This document shows, one piece after another, positions 1 to 7,808 of a stretch of 19,656 nucleotides of DNA. The stretch lies in the NCBI GenBank assembly GCA_902495155.1, contig CABUWD010000023.1, forward strand, positions 1 to 19,656, in the 5' to 3' direction. Position 1 is the first letter of the stretch, and every line of letters begins with the position of its first letter. The DNA comes from an uncultured Collinsella sp. (GTDB taxonomy: Bacteria > Actinomycetota > Coriobacteriia > Coriobacteriales > Coriobacteriaceae). The position numbers were made by a program, and so were the translations under genes. Below the pieces are notes generated by a model. It did not search any database and was not told where the DNA came from. It saw only the letters and a list, made by a program, of their open reading frames with translations.

Positions 1-1085
1 CCACCGCCCCGCGCTCGCACACCTTTACCTACACGGTGACCGAGTCCGGCAGCGCCCCTGGCGTGACTAACGACACCAACGCCACGCGCAAGGTTTCCTA
101 CACCGTGACTGACGACGGTGCGGGACATCTGATCGTCAAGCGCGACGGCGGCGACGGTGCGGCCTTTACGTTCACCAACACGTACGGCGTGGCACCTACC
201 GATTCTGTCGTGACCGATCAGGTCAAGACCGTCAAGCGTCTGACCGGACGCGACCTTGCGGCTGGCGAGTTCACGTTTGATCTGCTCGAGGACGGCGTGG
301 TTGTCGCTAGCGGCACCAACGACGCCAACGGCACCGTTACGCTGAGCCCGATCCGCTACGAGGCACCCGGCACGCACACGTACACGCTGCGCGAGGCTTG
401 CCCCAACGCACTCGGCCTGTACAAGGGCGTCACCTATGACAGCGCGACCTACACCGTCGTGACCACCGTCTCCGACAATGGTGACGGCACGCTGACCGCG
501 ACGCACAAGCTCGAGGGAACCACCGAGTCGGCTGGCTTTACCAACAAGTACCACGCCATGCCCACGCAGGTTTCCATCGGCGCCATCAAGGTGCTCGAGG
601 GACGCGAGCTCAAGAAGGACGAGTTTAGCTTTAAGCTCGTTGGCGAGGACATCGAGTCTACGGTTACCAACGATGCCGACGGCAAGATCAACTTCGACAA
701 GTTCGAGTACGACGAGCCTGGTACGTACGTCTACACCATCAGCGAGGTCAAGGGCGACGAGGCCGGTATGACCTACGACAAGTCCGTCTTTACCGCGACC
801 GTCAACGTGGTCGACGACGGCGAGGGCAACCTCAGGGCGAACATCGCCTTTACCAAGGGCGACAAGAGCGTCGAGGGTATCGTGTTCAACAACACGTACA
901 AGAAGCCCGAGACGCCCGTGCCGACGCCCGATCCCGGCACGCCCAAGACCGTGACGAACATCGTCAAGACGGTCAAGGGTTTCCTGCCCACCACGGGTGA
1001 CCAGCAGGCCGCCGCACTGCTCATGGCATTCGTCATCGCCATGGCCGGCGTCGGAGCCCTGGTTTGGGGTATCCGCAAGCGCTAG
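1..1085 (+). CDS. LPXTG-anchored pilin-like surface protein (5' partial)
   Basis: The reading frame is already open at the window's left edge (first full codon at base 3), so the N-terminus lies outside; a GTG at 36 is only an internal codon. At least three repeats of about 110 residues are visible, each with a Lys-containing first strand (QVKTVKRLTGR, AIKVLEGR), a middle strand with Glu (YTLREA, YTISEV) and a closing strand ending FTNTY, FTNKY or FNNTY. This Lys/Glu/Asn layout is that of streptococcal pilin (FctA/Spy0128-type) domains, which form intramolecular isopeptide bonds. After a Pro/Thr-rich linker come the sortase motif LPTTG (984-998), a hydrophobic segment and a basic tail (GIRKR), so the protein is expected to be covalently attached to peptidoglycan or polymerised into a pilus. 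Role in adhesion is inference; no sortase gene is in view. Confidence 0.9.
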   Translation, partial: TAPRSHTFTYTVTESGSAPGVTNDTNATRKVSYTVTDDGAGHLIVKRDGGDGAAFTFTNTYGVAPTDSVVTDQVKTVKRLTGRDLAAGEFTFDLLEDGVVVASGTNDANGTVTLSPIRYEAPGTHTYTLREACPNALGLYKGVTYDSATYTVVTTVSDNGDGTLTATHKLEGTTESAGFTNKYHAMPTQVSIGAIKVLEGRELKKDEFSFKLVGEDIESTVTNDADGKINFDKFEYDEPGTYVYTISEVKGDEAGMTYDKSVFTATVNVVDDGEGNLRANIAFTKGDKSVEGIVFNNTYKKPETPVPTPDPGTPKTVTNIVKTVKGFLPTTGDQQAAALLMAFVIAMAGVGALVWGIRKR

Positions 1086-1097
1086 GCACGCTGGCAG

Positions 1098-1123
1098 CGC
1101 CCGGGGCCAAAAGGCCCCGGGCG
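1098..1123 (+). other. GC-rich perfect hairpin just after the pilin stop
   Basis: A perfect 11-bp stem (CGCCCGGGGCC at 1098-1108, complement at 1113-1123) closes an AAAA loop 12 bases after the stop codon. No T-run follows, so alone it is a poor intrinsic terminator; it may protect the 3' end or assist the terminator just downstream. Confidence 0.55.
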
Positions 1124-1163
1124 GCTAGCGGGGAGCCAAAACACAGCCCCCACCCCACCCCTG

Positions 1164-1204
1164 GCCGCCACGGAGGTATCTCCCTCCTCCGTGGCGGCAC
1201 TTTT
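1164..1204 (+). terminator. Rho-independent terminator of the pilin gene
   Basis: A perfect 13-bp GC-rich stem (GCCGCCACGGAGG at 1164-1176 pairing with 1186-1198) with a 9-nt loop is followed by ACTTTT. This is the strongest intrinsic-terminator signature in the window and closes the pilin transcription unit. Confidence 0.85.
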
Positions 1205-1216
1205 GTGTGCCGGGGG

Positions 1217-1377
1217 CGCCACGAAACCGGCCCATCTACTACGTTTGGTCCCTTACCCCCAACCATGCCAAAAACGCGAAAACAAAACCGCAGGTAGAAC
1301 GCCTGTGGTTTTCTGCAAAACCGGGGTATGGTCGGGGGTGTCGACTCAAACGTAGTAGATGGGCCAGTTTCGTGGCG
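1217..1377. repeat. Large hairpin element, copy 1 (loop motif in + orientation)
   Basis: The ends form a 31-bp inverted repeat (1217-1247 against 1347-1377) with one mismatch. Inside, ACCCCCAACCATGCC near 1255-1270 can pair imperfectly, with G-U wobbles, with GGGGTATGGTCGGGGGT around 1323-1339, and an inner stem AAAACCGCAGG/CCTGTGGTTTT closes the apical loop. The whole 161 bp could thus fold as one long hairpin. The apex carries CGCAGGTAGAACGC (1289-1302), also present inverted in copy 2 at 1540-1553. The right arm block 1328-1357 matches the reverse complement of 1485-1514 in 24 of 30 positions. No ORF in it looks real. A non-autonomous mobile repeat (MITE-like) or a structured RNA are both possible; function unknown. 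Confidence 0.8.
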
Positions 1378-1389
1378 AGCGGTTCCGGC

Positions 1390-1424
1390 TGATCCCTTGG
1401 GGACGGAGGGAAACGGATCATTTT
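1390..1424 (-). repeat. GTCCCC mini-hairpin (REP-like) with T-run
   Basis: TGATCC at 1390-1395 pairs with GGATCA at 1415-1420, and TTTT follows on the plus strand. Read on the minus strand the loop contains CTCCGTCCCCAA before the closing stem, the same loop core as the 27-nt hairpins at 10584, 10617 and 19132. The stem sequence differs from those copies but remains self-complementary. It lies exactly between the two large hairpin elements. Confidence 0.6.
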
Positions 1425-1469
1425 GGTCCCGCTAGGCTGGCGGAGGCACTCGTGCAGGGCCGCCCGAAC

Positions 1470-1621
1470 AAAACTATGCCGGTTTACTACGATGAATTCG
1501 ACATTCCCGACCATGACTGCATTTTTCTAAATATTGCAAGCGTTCTACCTGCGCTTTTGCAAGCGCGCAATTTGCCGTGGTCGAAGGTGGACGATTCATC
1601 GTAGTAAACCGGCATAGTTTT
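1470..1621. repeat. Large hairpin element, copy 2 (loop motif in - orientation)
   Basis: The ends form a perfect 28-bp inverted repeat: 1470-1497 (starting AAAACTATGCCGG) against 1594-1621. Pairing continues imperfectly inward (GACCATG against CGTGGTC), and the apical part holds GCGTTCTACCTGCG (1540-1553), the reverse complement of the copy 1 apex. The outer arm sequence is different from that of copy 1, yet each copy is internally self-complementary. Copies 1 and 2 are therefore inverted relative to each other. No target-site duplication is evident at the edges. Confidence 0.8.
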
Positions 1622-1682
1622 GAAATGGCATTAAAGCGGTAGCAGCTATTTTGCTATGCCGGGGCGCTTGGCCTTTGGGCAA

Positions 1683-2312
1683 CTACCCTCGCAGGTAGGC
1701 GATGGCGATCTGCGTGCGGTTGCGCAGGCCCATTTTGGCAAGGATCGAGCTGATGTGGTTGCGTACCGTGCCTTCGCCCATATAGGCGGTGGCAGCAATC
1801 TCCTTGTTGTCGAGGCCGCGGGCGATGAGCTCTGCGACTTCGAACTCGCGGTCGGTCAGGCTGGCAAAGGCGGCGGGCCGGCGAGGCGTGTCGGCCTCGG
1901 ACCCCGCCCCATCAAAGTCGATATCCTCGATCGCCTTGCCCTCGAGCACGCGTTTACCGTCCATGACCTGCGCCAGTGCTGGCGGAATGGCGGCGACATC
2001 GGTCTTGATCAGGTAGCCGCGGGCGCCCAGCTTGAGCGCCGACACAATGTACTCGTCATCCGAGAATGTCGTCAGAAACACCACGCGTGCCGCAGGGTCG
2101 TGCTCAAGGATCTCGCGTGCCGCCGAAAGTCCGTCGCGCCCCGGCATCTGAATGTCGAGCAGCGCGATATCGGGCGCGTGCTCGCTGTAGAGCGCGACCG
2201 CCTCGTCGCCATTGGCGCCGGTACCCACCACTTCGATCTGCGGCTGGGCGCCCAGGATAATCTTGAGCGAATCGACCACCAAGCGGTCGTCGTCGACAAC
2301 GATGAGCCTCAT
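1683..2312 (-). CDS. NarL/LuxR-family response regulator
   Basis: The 209-residue protein has a full receiver domain: acidic cluster Asp7-Asp9, phospho-acceptor Asp53 (LLDIQMPG), switch Thr81 and conserved Lys103 (GYLIK). A C-terminal helix-turn-helix of LuxR/GerE type follows at about 148-205 (SLTDREFEVAELIARGLDNK, then EGTVRNHISSIL). It should bind DNA as a dimer once phosphorylated by the kinase encoded immediately upstream, whose stop codon overlaps its ATG in a TCAT (minus-strand ATGA) junction, implying translational coupling. The divergent ABC exporter at 3666 is the most obvious target; this is inference from position. Confidence 0.95.
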   Translation of the reverse strand: MRLIVVDDDRLVVDSLKIILGAQPQIEVVGTGANGDEAVALYSEHAPDIALLDIQMPGRDGLSAAREILEHDPAARVVFLTTFSDDEYIVSALKLGARGYLIKTDVAAIPPALAQVMDGKRVLEGKAIEDIDFDGAGSEADTPRRPAAFASLTDREFEVAELIARGLDNKEIAATAYMGEGTVRNHISSILAKMGLRNRTQIAIAYLRG

Positions 2313-3454
2313 CGGCCCTCATCTCCTTGCTGTTTGGGGACGGTGGCAAACACGCGCCAGCCGGGGGCGCCGGCGCGCAGGCCGGCGGTGAAGGTTCCGC
2401 CAAGCGCCTCGACGCGCTCGCGCATGGAGGCGAGCCCCATGCCTTCTACGACGTTGCTGCTGCTCGCCGGGGTCGCGTCCGCGCCATCATCGGTAACGAT
2501 GAGCTGGTAAAACGACGGATGCTCCATGCACCGCACGGTAATGGTTTTGGCATGGGCGTGGCGCATGGCGTTGGAAAGCGCCTCGCGCAGCACCGCCGCA
2601 AAGCAGTTGGCGACGTTGGCGGGCGCATGCTCGGCCAAAACCTCAAGCTCAATCTGCGGACCGCTGTCCGAGCGTGCGCCTTCAACGATGCGCTCGAGCT
2701 GCACGGAGAGGTCAGTCGCATTGTCGTTGAGCGCGTGGACGCTGGCGCGCACGAGCTGGAGCGCCTCGTCAACCGTGTGTTTGACGTCGGCGAAATCGGC
2801 GGCGACGCCGGGCTCATCGGCATGGACCACGCGCAAGGCCTCGGCTTGAAGCGAAGCGCGCGTGAGCTGGTGGCCCACGTTATCGTGGATTTCGCGCGCG
2901 ATGCGGGCGCGTTCGGCGAGCGTCGCGAGCTCGACTTCGTAGTCCTGGCGGTCGGCGAGGTCGCGGTTGCGTGCCTCGAGTGCCAGGGCGCGTTCTTGCA
3001 GCTTGTCGCGGGTGCGACGCATGCGTTCCTGTTCGCGCTCCAGCTGCGCGGTGCGCAGCGACAGCAACGTGGCGGCGACCGAAAGGATGGCGGTTAGCAG
3101 CAGCGTTCGGGTGGTGAGCGCGCCGCCGCGAAGGTCCGCGACAAGCGCACAGACAAACACGGCGCCAATCGCCAGCGCGGGCCAGATGCGTTCACGGCGC
3201 ACGCGTCGCGTGATGTCATAGAAGGCAAGGGGTGCGAACGGCATAAATGACGGCACGAAGACGGCCGCGATGATGTAAGCGTAACTTGCGGTCTCGCTTG
3301 CGCGGCGCGTGCGTTCCCCCTGTGCGACCTCGGCCAGTGAGGTTGCAATAACGCCAAGGCAAAACGCCACAACCAGACGAGCGTCCACAGCAAGACCCGT
3401 GGCAGCCGCAATACAGCACGCCAGCACGATCGATTTGTCGAAAAGCCTGTTCAT
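2309..3454 (-). CDS. Sensor histidine kinase (HisKA_3/NarX-DesK type)
   Basis: The start is placed at the ATG ending at 3454 (MNRLFDKSIVLACC), giving 381 residues; a longer frame up to 3646 adds 64 residues of low-complexity sequence and would read through a likely promoter. The N-terminal part has about four hydrophobic segments (roughly 8-40, 58-80, 90-108, 115-133) with very short outside loops, so it probably senses a signal in or at the membrane. A basic coiled-coil-like linker (135-175) leads to the phosphorylation helix with His190 (AREIHDNVGHQLT). The ATPase domain shows the N box at Asn295 (EALSNAMRHAHA) and the G box GMGLASMRERV near 338. Together with the NarL-type regulator downstream it forms a two-gene system of the DesK/LiaS class. 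Confidence 0.93.
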   Translation of the reverse strand: MNRLFDKSIVLACCIAAATGLAVDARLVVAFCLGVIATSLAEVAQGERTRRASETASYAYIIAAVFVPSFMPFAPLAFYDITRRVRRERIWPALAIGAVFVCALVADLRGGALTTRTLLLTAILSVAATLLSLRTAQLEREQERMRRTRDKLQERALALEARNRDLADRQDYEVELATLAERARIAREIHDNVGHQLTRASLQAEALRVVHADEPGVAADFADVKHTVDEALQLVRASVHALNDNATDLSVQLERIVEGARSDSGPQIELEVLAEHAPANVANCFAAVLREALSNAMRHAHAKTITVRCMEHPSFYQLIVTDDGADATPASSSNVVEGMGLASMRERVEALGGTFTAGLRAGAPGWRVFATVPKQQGDEGR

Positions 3455-3460
3455 ACGGGT

Positions 3461-3466
3461 ATTGTA
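3461..3466 (-). promoter_or_regulatory. Candidate -10 box of the kinase-regulator operon
   Basis: On the minus strand TACAAT is followed by only six bases (ACCCGT) before the kinase ATG. If used, transcription would begin at or next to the start codon, giving a leaderless mRNA; no ribosome-binding site is visible there. No good -35 was found 17 bases upstream. Confidence 0.4.
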
Positions 3467-3546
3467 CGCGAAGCTGCGCGTGGTGGAGGGGCCGCCTGCG
3501 CAACCGTGACATTCCTCCCGCGCGGCAAATCGGCGTCGATCGATCG

Positions 3547-3586
3547 CACGAGCGGGGGTTTCGCCTCCGCCCCCCCCGCACTCGTG
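3547..3586. other. Hairpin-forming inverted repeat in the divergent intergenic region
   Basis: CACGAG (3547-3552) pairs with CTCGTG (3581-3586), and inside this CGGGGG can pair with the C-run of GCCCCCCCC. It sits between the divergent kinase and ABC-exporter starts. It could be a bound operator, a DNA cruciform, or simply a structured leader; a second short dyad, GGTACG/CGTACC, lies at 3599-3604 and 3632-3637. Confidence 0.4.
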
Positions 3587-3665
3587 ACAAAGCTCACTGG
3601 TACGCGCCGGCGGCTCCTGCGATGATGCAATCGTACCGGGCCGCAATCAACAGAAGGGCCGCCTC

Positions 3666-4604
3666 ATGACAGATATCGTCCGCGTCGAAAACCTCGTCAA
3701 GCGCTACGACGACCTTATCGCGCTCGACCACTTTAACCTCAGCATCGCCCCCGGCGAGATCTTTGGCCTGCTGGGCCCCAACGGCTCGGGCAAGACCACG
3801 TCCATCAACTGCATCCTGCAGCTGCTCGCCTACGACAAGGGCACCATCGAGCTGTTCGGCGAGCCCATGACGCCCGCTCGCTACGACCTCAAGCGCCGCA
3901 TCGGTGTGGTGCCGCAGCAGGTGGCGGTGTTCGACGAGCTCACCGTGCGCGAGAATATCGACTATTTCTGCAGCCTTTACGTTAGCGACCGTAAGCGCCG
4001 CCGTGCGCTGGTGGACGAGGCGATCGACTTTGTCGGGCTGAGCGACTTTGCCAAGTTCCGCCCCGGCAAGCTCTCGGGCGGCCTGGCACGTCGCCTCAAC
4101 ATTGCCTGCGGCATTGCGCACAAGCCCGAGCTCATCTTCTTTGACGAGCCCACGGTGGCAGTCGACCCGCAGAGTCGCAACGCCATCCTGGAGGGCATCT
4201 GCCGCTTGCGCGACGAGGGCGCCACGGTGGTGTATACCAGCCATTATATGGAGGAAGTCGAGCAGATCTGCAGCCGCATCATGATCATGGACGGCGGGCG
4301 CGTGCTGGCGCAGGGCACCAACGGCGAACTCAAGCGCATGATTCAGATGGGCGAGAAGATCGTGATCGAGGTCGGCGAGGTGCCGAGCGCGGCGCTCGGT
4401 GCCGTCGCGAGCCTGCCGCATGTCCTGGACCTGTCGGCGACAGCGGGCCAGCTCACGTTTTCGTGCGAGGCGAGCCCGCATAACCTGACGGACATTCTCG
4501 ATGCGCTGCGCTCGCATGACGTGGCGCTTGGCCGCATTTATTCCGAGCCGCCGACCCTCAACGACGTGTTCCTCGAGATCACCGGCCGCGAGCTGCGCGA
4601 CTAG
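3666..4604 (+). CDS. ABC exporter ATP-binding protein (drug/lantibiotic-export type)
   Basis: The 312-residue ATPase shows Walker A GPNGSGKT (37-44), Q-loop near Gln84-85, signature LSGGLARR (about 136), Walker B LIFFDEP (about 156-162) and the H-loop His193. The C-terminal 90 residues (ELKRMIQMGEKIVIEVGEVP onward) match the extension common in CcmA/DrrA/NatA-like exporters, where it helps contact the permease. An AGAAGGG ribosome-binding site lies at 3652-3658. It is followed after 9 bases by two ABC-2 permeases, so it should energise that pair. The substrate cannot be read from sequence; antimicrobial or lipid-like export is the usual role for this arrangement beside a LiaRS/DesKR-type system. 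Confidence 0.93.
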   Translation: MTDIVRVENLVKRYDDLIALDHFNLSIAPGEIFGLLGPNGSGKTTSINCILQLLAYDKGTIELFGEPMTPARYDLKRRIGVVPQQVAVFDELTVRENIDYFCSLYVSDRKRRRALVDEAIDFVGLSDFAKFRPGKLSGGLARRLNIACGIAHKPELIFFDEPTVAVDPQSRNAILEGICRLRDEGATVVYTSHYMEEVEQICSRIMIMDGGRVLAQGTNGELKRMIQMGEKIVIEVGEVPSAALGAVASLPHVLDLSATAGQLTFSCEASPHNLTDILDALRSHDVALGRIYSEPPTLNDVFLEITGRELRD

Positions 4605-4613
4605 GGGGCAGCC

Positions 4614-5801
4614 ATGTTCAACACCATTATCATTACGGTCAAGACGCTGCTGCGCCGACCGAGTACGTGGGTCTGGGGCGCTCTCTTTCCCATCGCGCTT
4701 TCCACGATGTTCATGTTTATGTTTGCGAATCTGAGCTCCGACGGCACGGTCGACCCGGTGCCGGTTGCCGTCATAGCGGACGAGGCCTGGGACGCCTCGA
4801 CCTTTAAGGACGTGGCGACGTCGCTTGCCAAGGAGAGCGACGATCAGCTGCTCGAGATCCACGAGTGCGACGACGCAGCCGATGCGAACCGTGCGCTTAA
4901 GGCCGGCGAGGTCGCGGGCATCTATACGGTCGACGACGCGGGCGCACCCAAGCTCACGTTGCTGTCGAGCTACGACAGCTCGCGTGCGTCGTCGGTGCTC
5001 ACCGACCGCAGCATTTTGGAGACGGTGGCAAGCTCGTATACACAAAATGCCGAGCTCATGTCCCAGATTGCCCAGGACAACCCGGCGGCGCTCGCCGACC
5101 CGGAGGCGGTTGCGCGCGCCCTGTCGCTCGAGGGCAGTACCCGCCGCGTAAGCCTGACACGCACCACACCCGATGGCACGGTCATCTACTATTACGCGCT
5201 CTTTGGCCTGGTCGCGATGATGTCTGCCGAGTTTGCCGCCTTGAGCGTCGTCGATCTGCAGCCCAATCTGTCGGGCCTTGGCGCGCGTCGCTGCGTGGGC
5301 GGCCTTTCCAAGACGGCGTCGCTGGCCGGCATCTTTGTCGGCTCGTGGCTGGTTTCCTTCGCCTCGATGGCGATCGCAATCGGCTACGTGTGCCTGGTCG
5401 TGGGCGTCGACTTTGGCGGGCGCGAGGGGCTGTGTCTGGTGGGCGGCGCCGCTTCCGCGCTTACCGCCACGGGCCTGGGACTCTTTGTGGGCACACTTCC
5501 CGTTAAGGGCGGCAAGGCGTCCAAGTCCGGCATCCTCACGGGCTTTGCTACCACGTGCGCCCTGTTCGCCGGCCTCTACGGCGAGCCGGCGATGGCGCTT
5601 GCCGACGACGTCGCCCGCGCCTGCCCGGCCGAGTGCTGGTTCAACCCCGTCAAGCTCATCTGCGACATGTTCAATCGCCTGTATTTCTTTGAGGACCTGG
5701 GGCCCTTCGCTGTTCGCGCGGGCGCGCTCGTCCTGATGGCCCTGGTGTTTGTCGCCGCCGCTACGCTGATCTTTGGAAGGAGCCGCTATGAGCACCTTTA
5801 A
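4614..5801 (+). CDS. ABC-2 type permease, first subunit
   Basis: This 395-residue membrane protein has a transmembrane helix near 19-40, a hydrophilic outside domain to about residue 180, then about five hydrophobic segments at the C-terminus (YYYALFGLVAMMSAEF, GIFVGSWLVSFASMAIAIGY, a Gly-rich helix, FATTCALFAGLYG, and AGALVLMALVFVAAATLIFG). That order is typical of the ABC2_membrane_3 (YhgE/YhaP-like) class. A GGGGGCAGCC leader just after the ATPase stop supplies the ribosome-binding site. Its last 14 bases overlap the next gene. It is predicted to form a heterodimeric channel with the next permease. Confidence 0.9.
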   Translation: MFNTIIITVKTLLRRPSTWVWGALFPIALSTMFMFMFANLSSDGTVDPVPVAVIADEAWDASTFKDVATSLAKESDDQLLEIHECDDAADANRALKAGEVAGIYTVDDAGAPKLTLLSSYDSSRASSVLTDRSILETVASSYTQNAELMSQIAQDNPAALADPEAVARALSLEGSTRRVSLTRTTPDGTVIYYYALFGLVAMMSAEFAALSVVDLQPNLSGLGARRCVGGLSKTASLAGIFVGSWLVSFASMAIAIGYVCLVVGVDFGGREGLCLVGGAASALTATGLGLFVGTLPVKGGKASKSGILTGFATTCALFAGLYGEPAMALADDVARACPAECWFNPVKLICDMFNRLYFFEDLGPFAVRAGALVLMALVFVAAATLIFGRSRYEHL

Positions 5802-6993
5802 GACCGCGCTTCGCATGGCGCTGGCGCACCCGTTCTACCTGCTCATCTATACGGTGTTCATCTCGCTCATGGGCGTATTCATCGCGGCATCGGTGAGCTG
5901 GGACTCGTCGCAGCTCACCGAGTACAAGCCCTACGATGCCAACGTGATCGTGGTCGACCGCGACGACAGCGACCTTTCGCGTGCGCTTACCAAGCATCTG
6001 GGTTCGCGTTTTGAGCTGGTCACGGGCATCGGCGACGATACGTACGACCTTGCGGACGCGCTCTCCAAGAGTAACAGCGCCAAGGGTAGCGTCGACTGCG
6101 TGTTCTTTATCCCGGAGGGGTTTGAGGGCGACCTCGTTGCAGCTGCCCGTGCGGGGGAGTCCCTGCCCAAACTCGATGTGACCTACGGTGCCGGCACCAT
6201 GGCGGCGGCGCTTTCGTCTGCCGAAGCCTCGCGCTGGATCTCGCTCGCGGGCGCTGCGGCGGCGCTTGAGCCCGCCGCCTCTAACGGCAGCGTCGCCAAG
6301 GCCGCCGAGCATGCCGCTGCAAAGCGCGCGGAGGTCCAGATCGAGCAGGTCAAGGTCGACTCGACTGCTGCTGCCACGCTCGAGTCGTACTTCAACTTTG
6401 GCGCGTACGCGATTATCTCGTCGGTCATCGTATCGGTGGGATTGGTGTTCTCGGGCATGAACGAGCCCGAGCGCGTGCGCCGCATGGAGGCCGGCCCGGT
6501 CTCCGAGTGCCAGCGTTCACTTGCCGTGTTCGCGGCTGCCGCGGTGCTCACCGTCTGCATCTGGCTCGTGTCGAGCATGATGGGCGTCGTGGGCTTTGCC
6601 GGCGCGGTTGCCGAGGTCGGCGTGGGTCGTGTGTGTCTGGCGCTGGCGGCGACGTTTGCCCTGGCGTGCACGCCGCTGGCCGTTGGCTTTGCCCTTTCGA
6701 GCCTGGGTGCGCGCGAGGAGCTGCTCAATGGCGTGGGCAACTTACTCGGCATGCTCATGACGTTTTTGGGCGGCGCCTGGATGCCGCTGTCGCTCATGGG
6801 TCCGGCCGTGCAGACCGTGGCGCACTTTGTGCCGACATATTGGGTGAACGACGCGATCGGCAAGGCGCTCGCCGCGGACCTGACGCCCACCGTGCTGGGC
6901 GACATCGCCTGCGACCTGGGCGTCACCGTGCTCTTCGCCGCCGCCATTGCCGCCGTAGGCCTGGCCCTCTCACGCGCCAAATCCCGCGCCTAG
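5788..6993 (+). CDS. ABC-2 type permease, second subunit
   Basis: The start is set at ATG 5788 (MSTFKTALRMALAHPFYLL), preceded by GGAAGGAG at 5775-5782; a TTG at 5773 would be on top of that ribosome-binding site. The 401-residue product parallels its neighbour: N-terminal helix (about 12-37), outside domain to about 200, then five or more helices including ISSVIVSVGLVFSGM and LLGMLMTFLGGAWMPLSLMG. The latter Gly-Gly-Trp-Met-Pro stretch is common in ABC-2 exporters. The outside domain is Ala-rich. The 14-bp overlap with the first permease indicates coupled translation and a stoichiometric complex. Confidence 0.9.
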   Translation: MSTFKTALRMALAHPFYLLIYTVFISLMGVFIAASVSWDSSQLTEYKPYDANVIVVDRDDSDLSRALTKHLGSRFELVTGIGDDTYDLADALSKSNSAKGSVDCVFFIPEGFEGDLVAAARAGESLPKLDVTYGAGTMAAALSSAEASRWISLAGAAAALEPAASNGSVAKAAEHAAAKRAEVQIEQVKVDSTAAATLESYFNFGAYAIISSVIVSVGLVFSGMNEPERVRRMEAGPVSECQRSLAVFAAAAVLTVCIWLVSSMMGVVGFAGAVAEVGVGRVCLALAATFALACTPLAVGFALSSLGAREELLNGVGNLLGMLMTFLGGAWMPLSLMGPAVQTVAHFVPTYWVNDAIGKALAADLTPTVLGDIACDLGVTVLFAAAIAAVGLALSRAKSRA

Positions 6994-7086
6994 TCTGAAA
7001 TAAATCCTAGGCCTCGCCCCAAAATAGTTCGCCAAGGTTTACTATTACGTTCATAAAGTAGTACGAGGCTAACAATGGGGGATACC

Positions 7087-7800
<714 letters not shown>

Positions 7801-7808
7801 GCGGCGCC

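Noticed and set aside
1064..1604. Several small open frames between the pilin and response-regulator genes
   Set aside because: They cover the terminator and the two large palindromes, appear on both strands because of the symmetry, and have no ribosome-binding sites.
1217..1621. CRISPR array or insertion-sequence interpretation of the hairpins
   Set aside because: There are no regularly spaced direct repeats with unique spacers, no transposase frame and no clear target-site duplication.
3455..3646. Sixty-four-residue N-terminal extension of the histidine kinase
   Set aside because: It is Gly/Arg/Cys-rich, crosses the hairpin and the likely -10 box, and the internal ATG gives a normal membrane-first kinase.
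3594..5816. 740-codon open frame on the minus strand
   Set aside because: It lies opposite two intact ABC genes with all their motifs; its product is Arg/His/Gln-rich without domains. Long antisense frames are expected in high-GC coding DNA.
7040..7063. TACTA/TAGTA inverted repeat upstream of the MacB-like ATPase
   Set aside because: The arms are only 5 bases and no convincing promoter boxes accompany them, so chance is a sufficient explanation.
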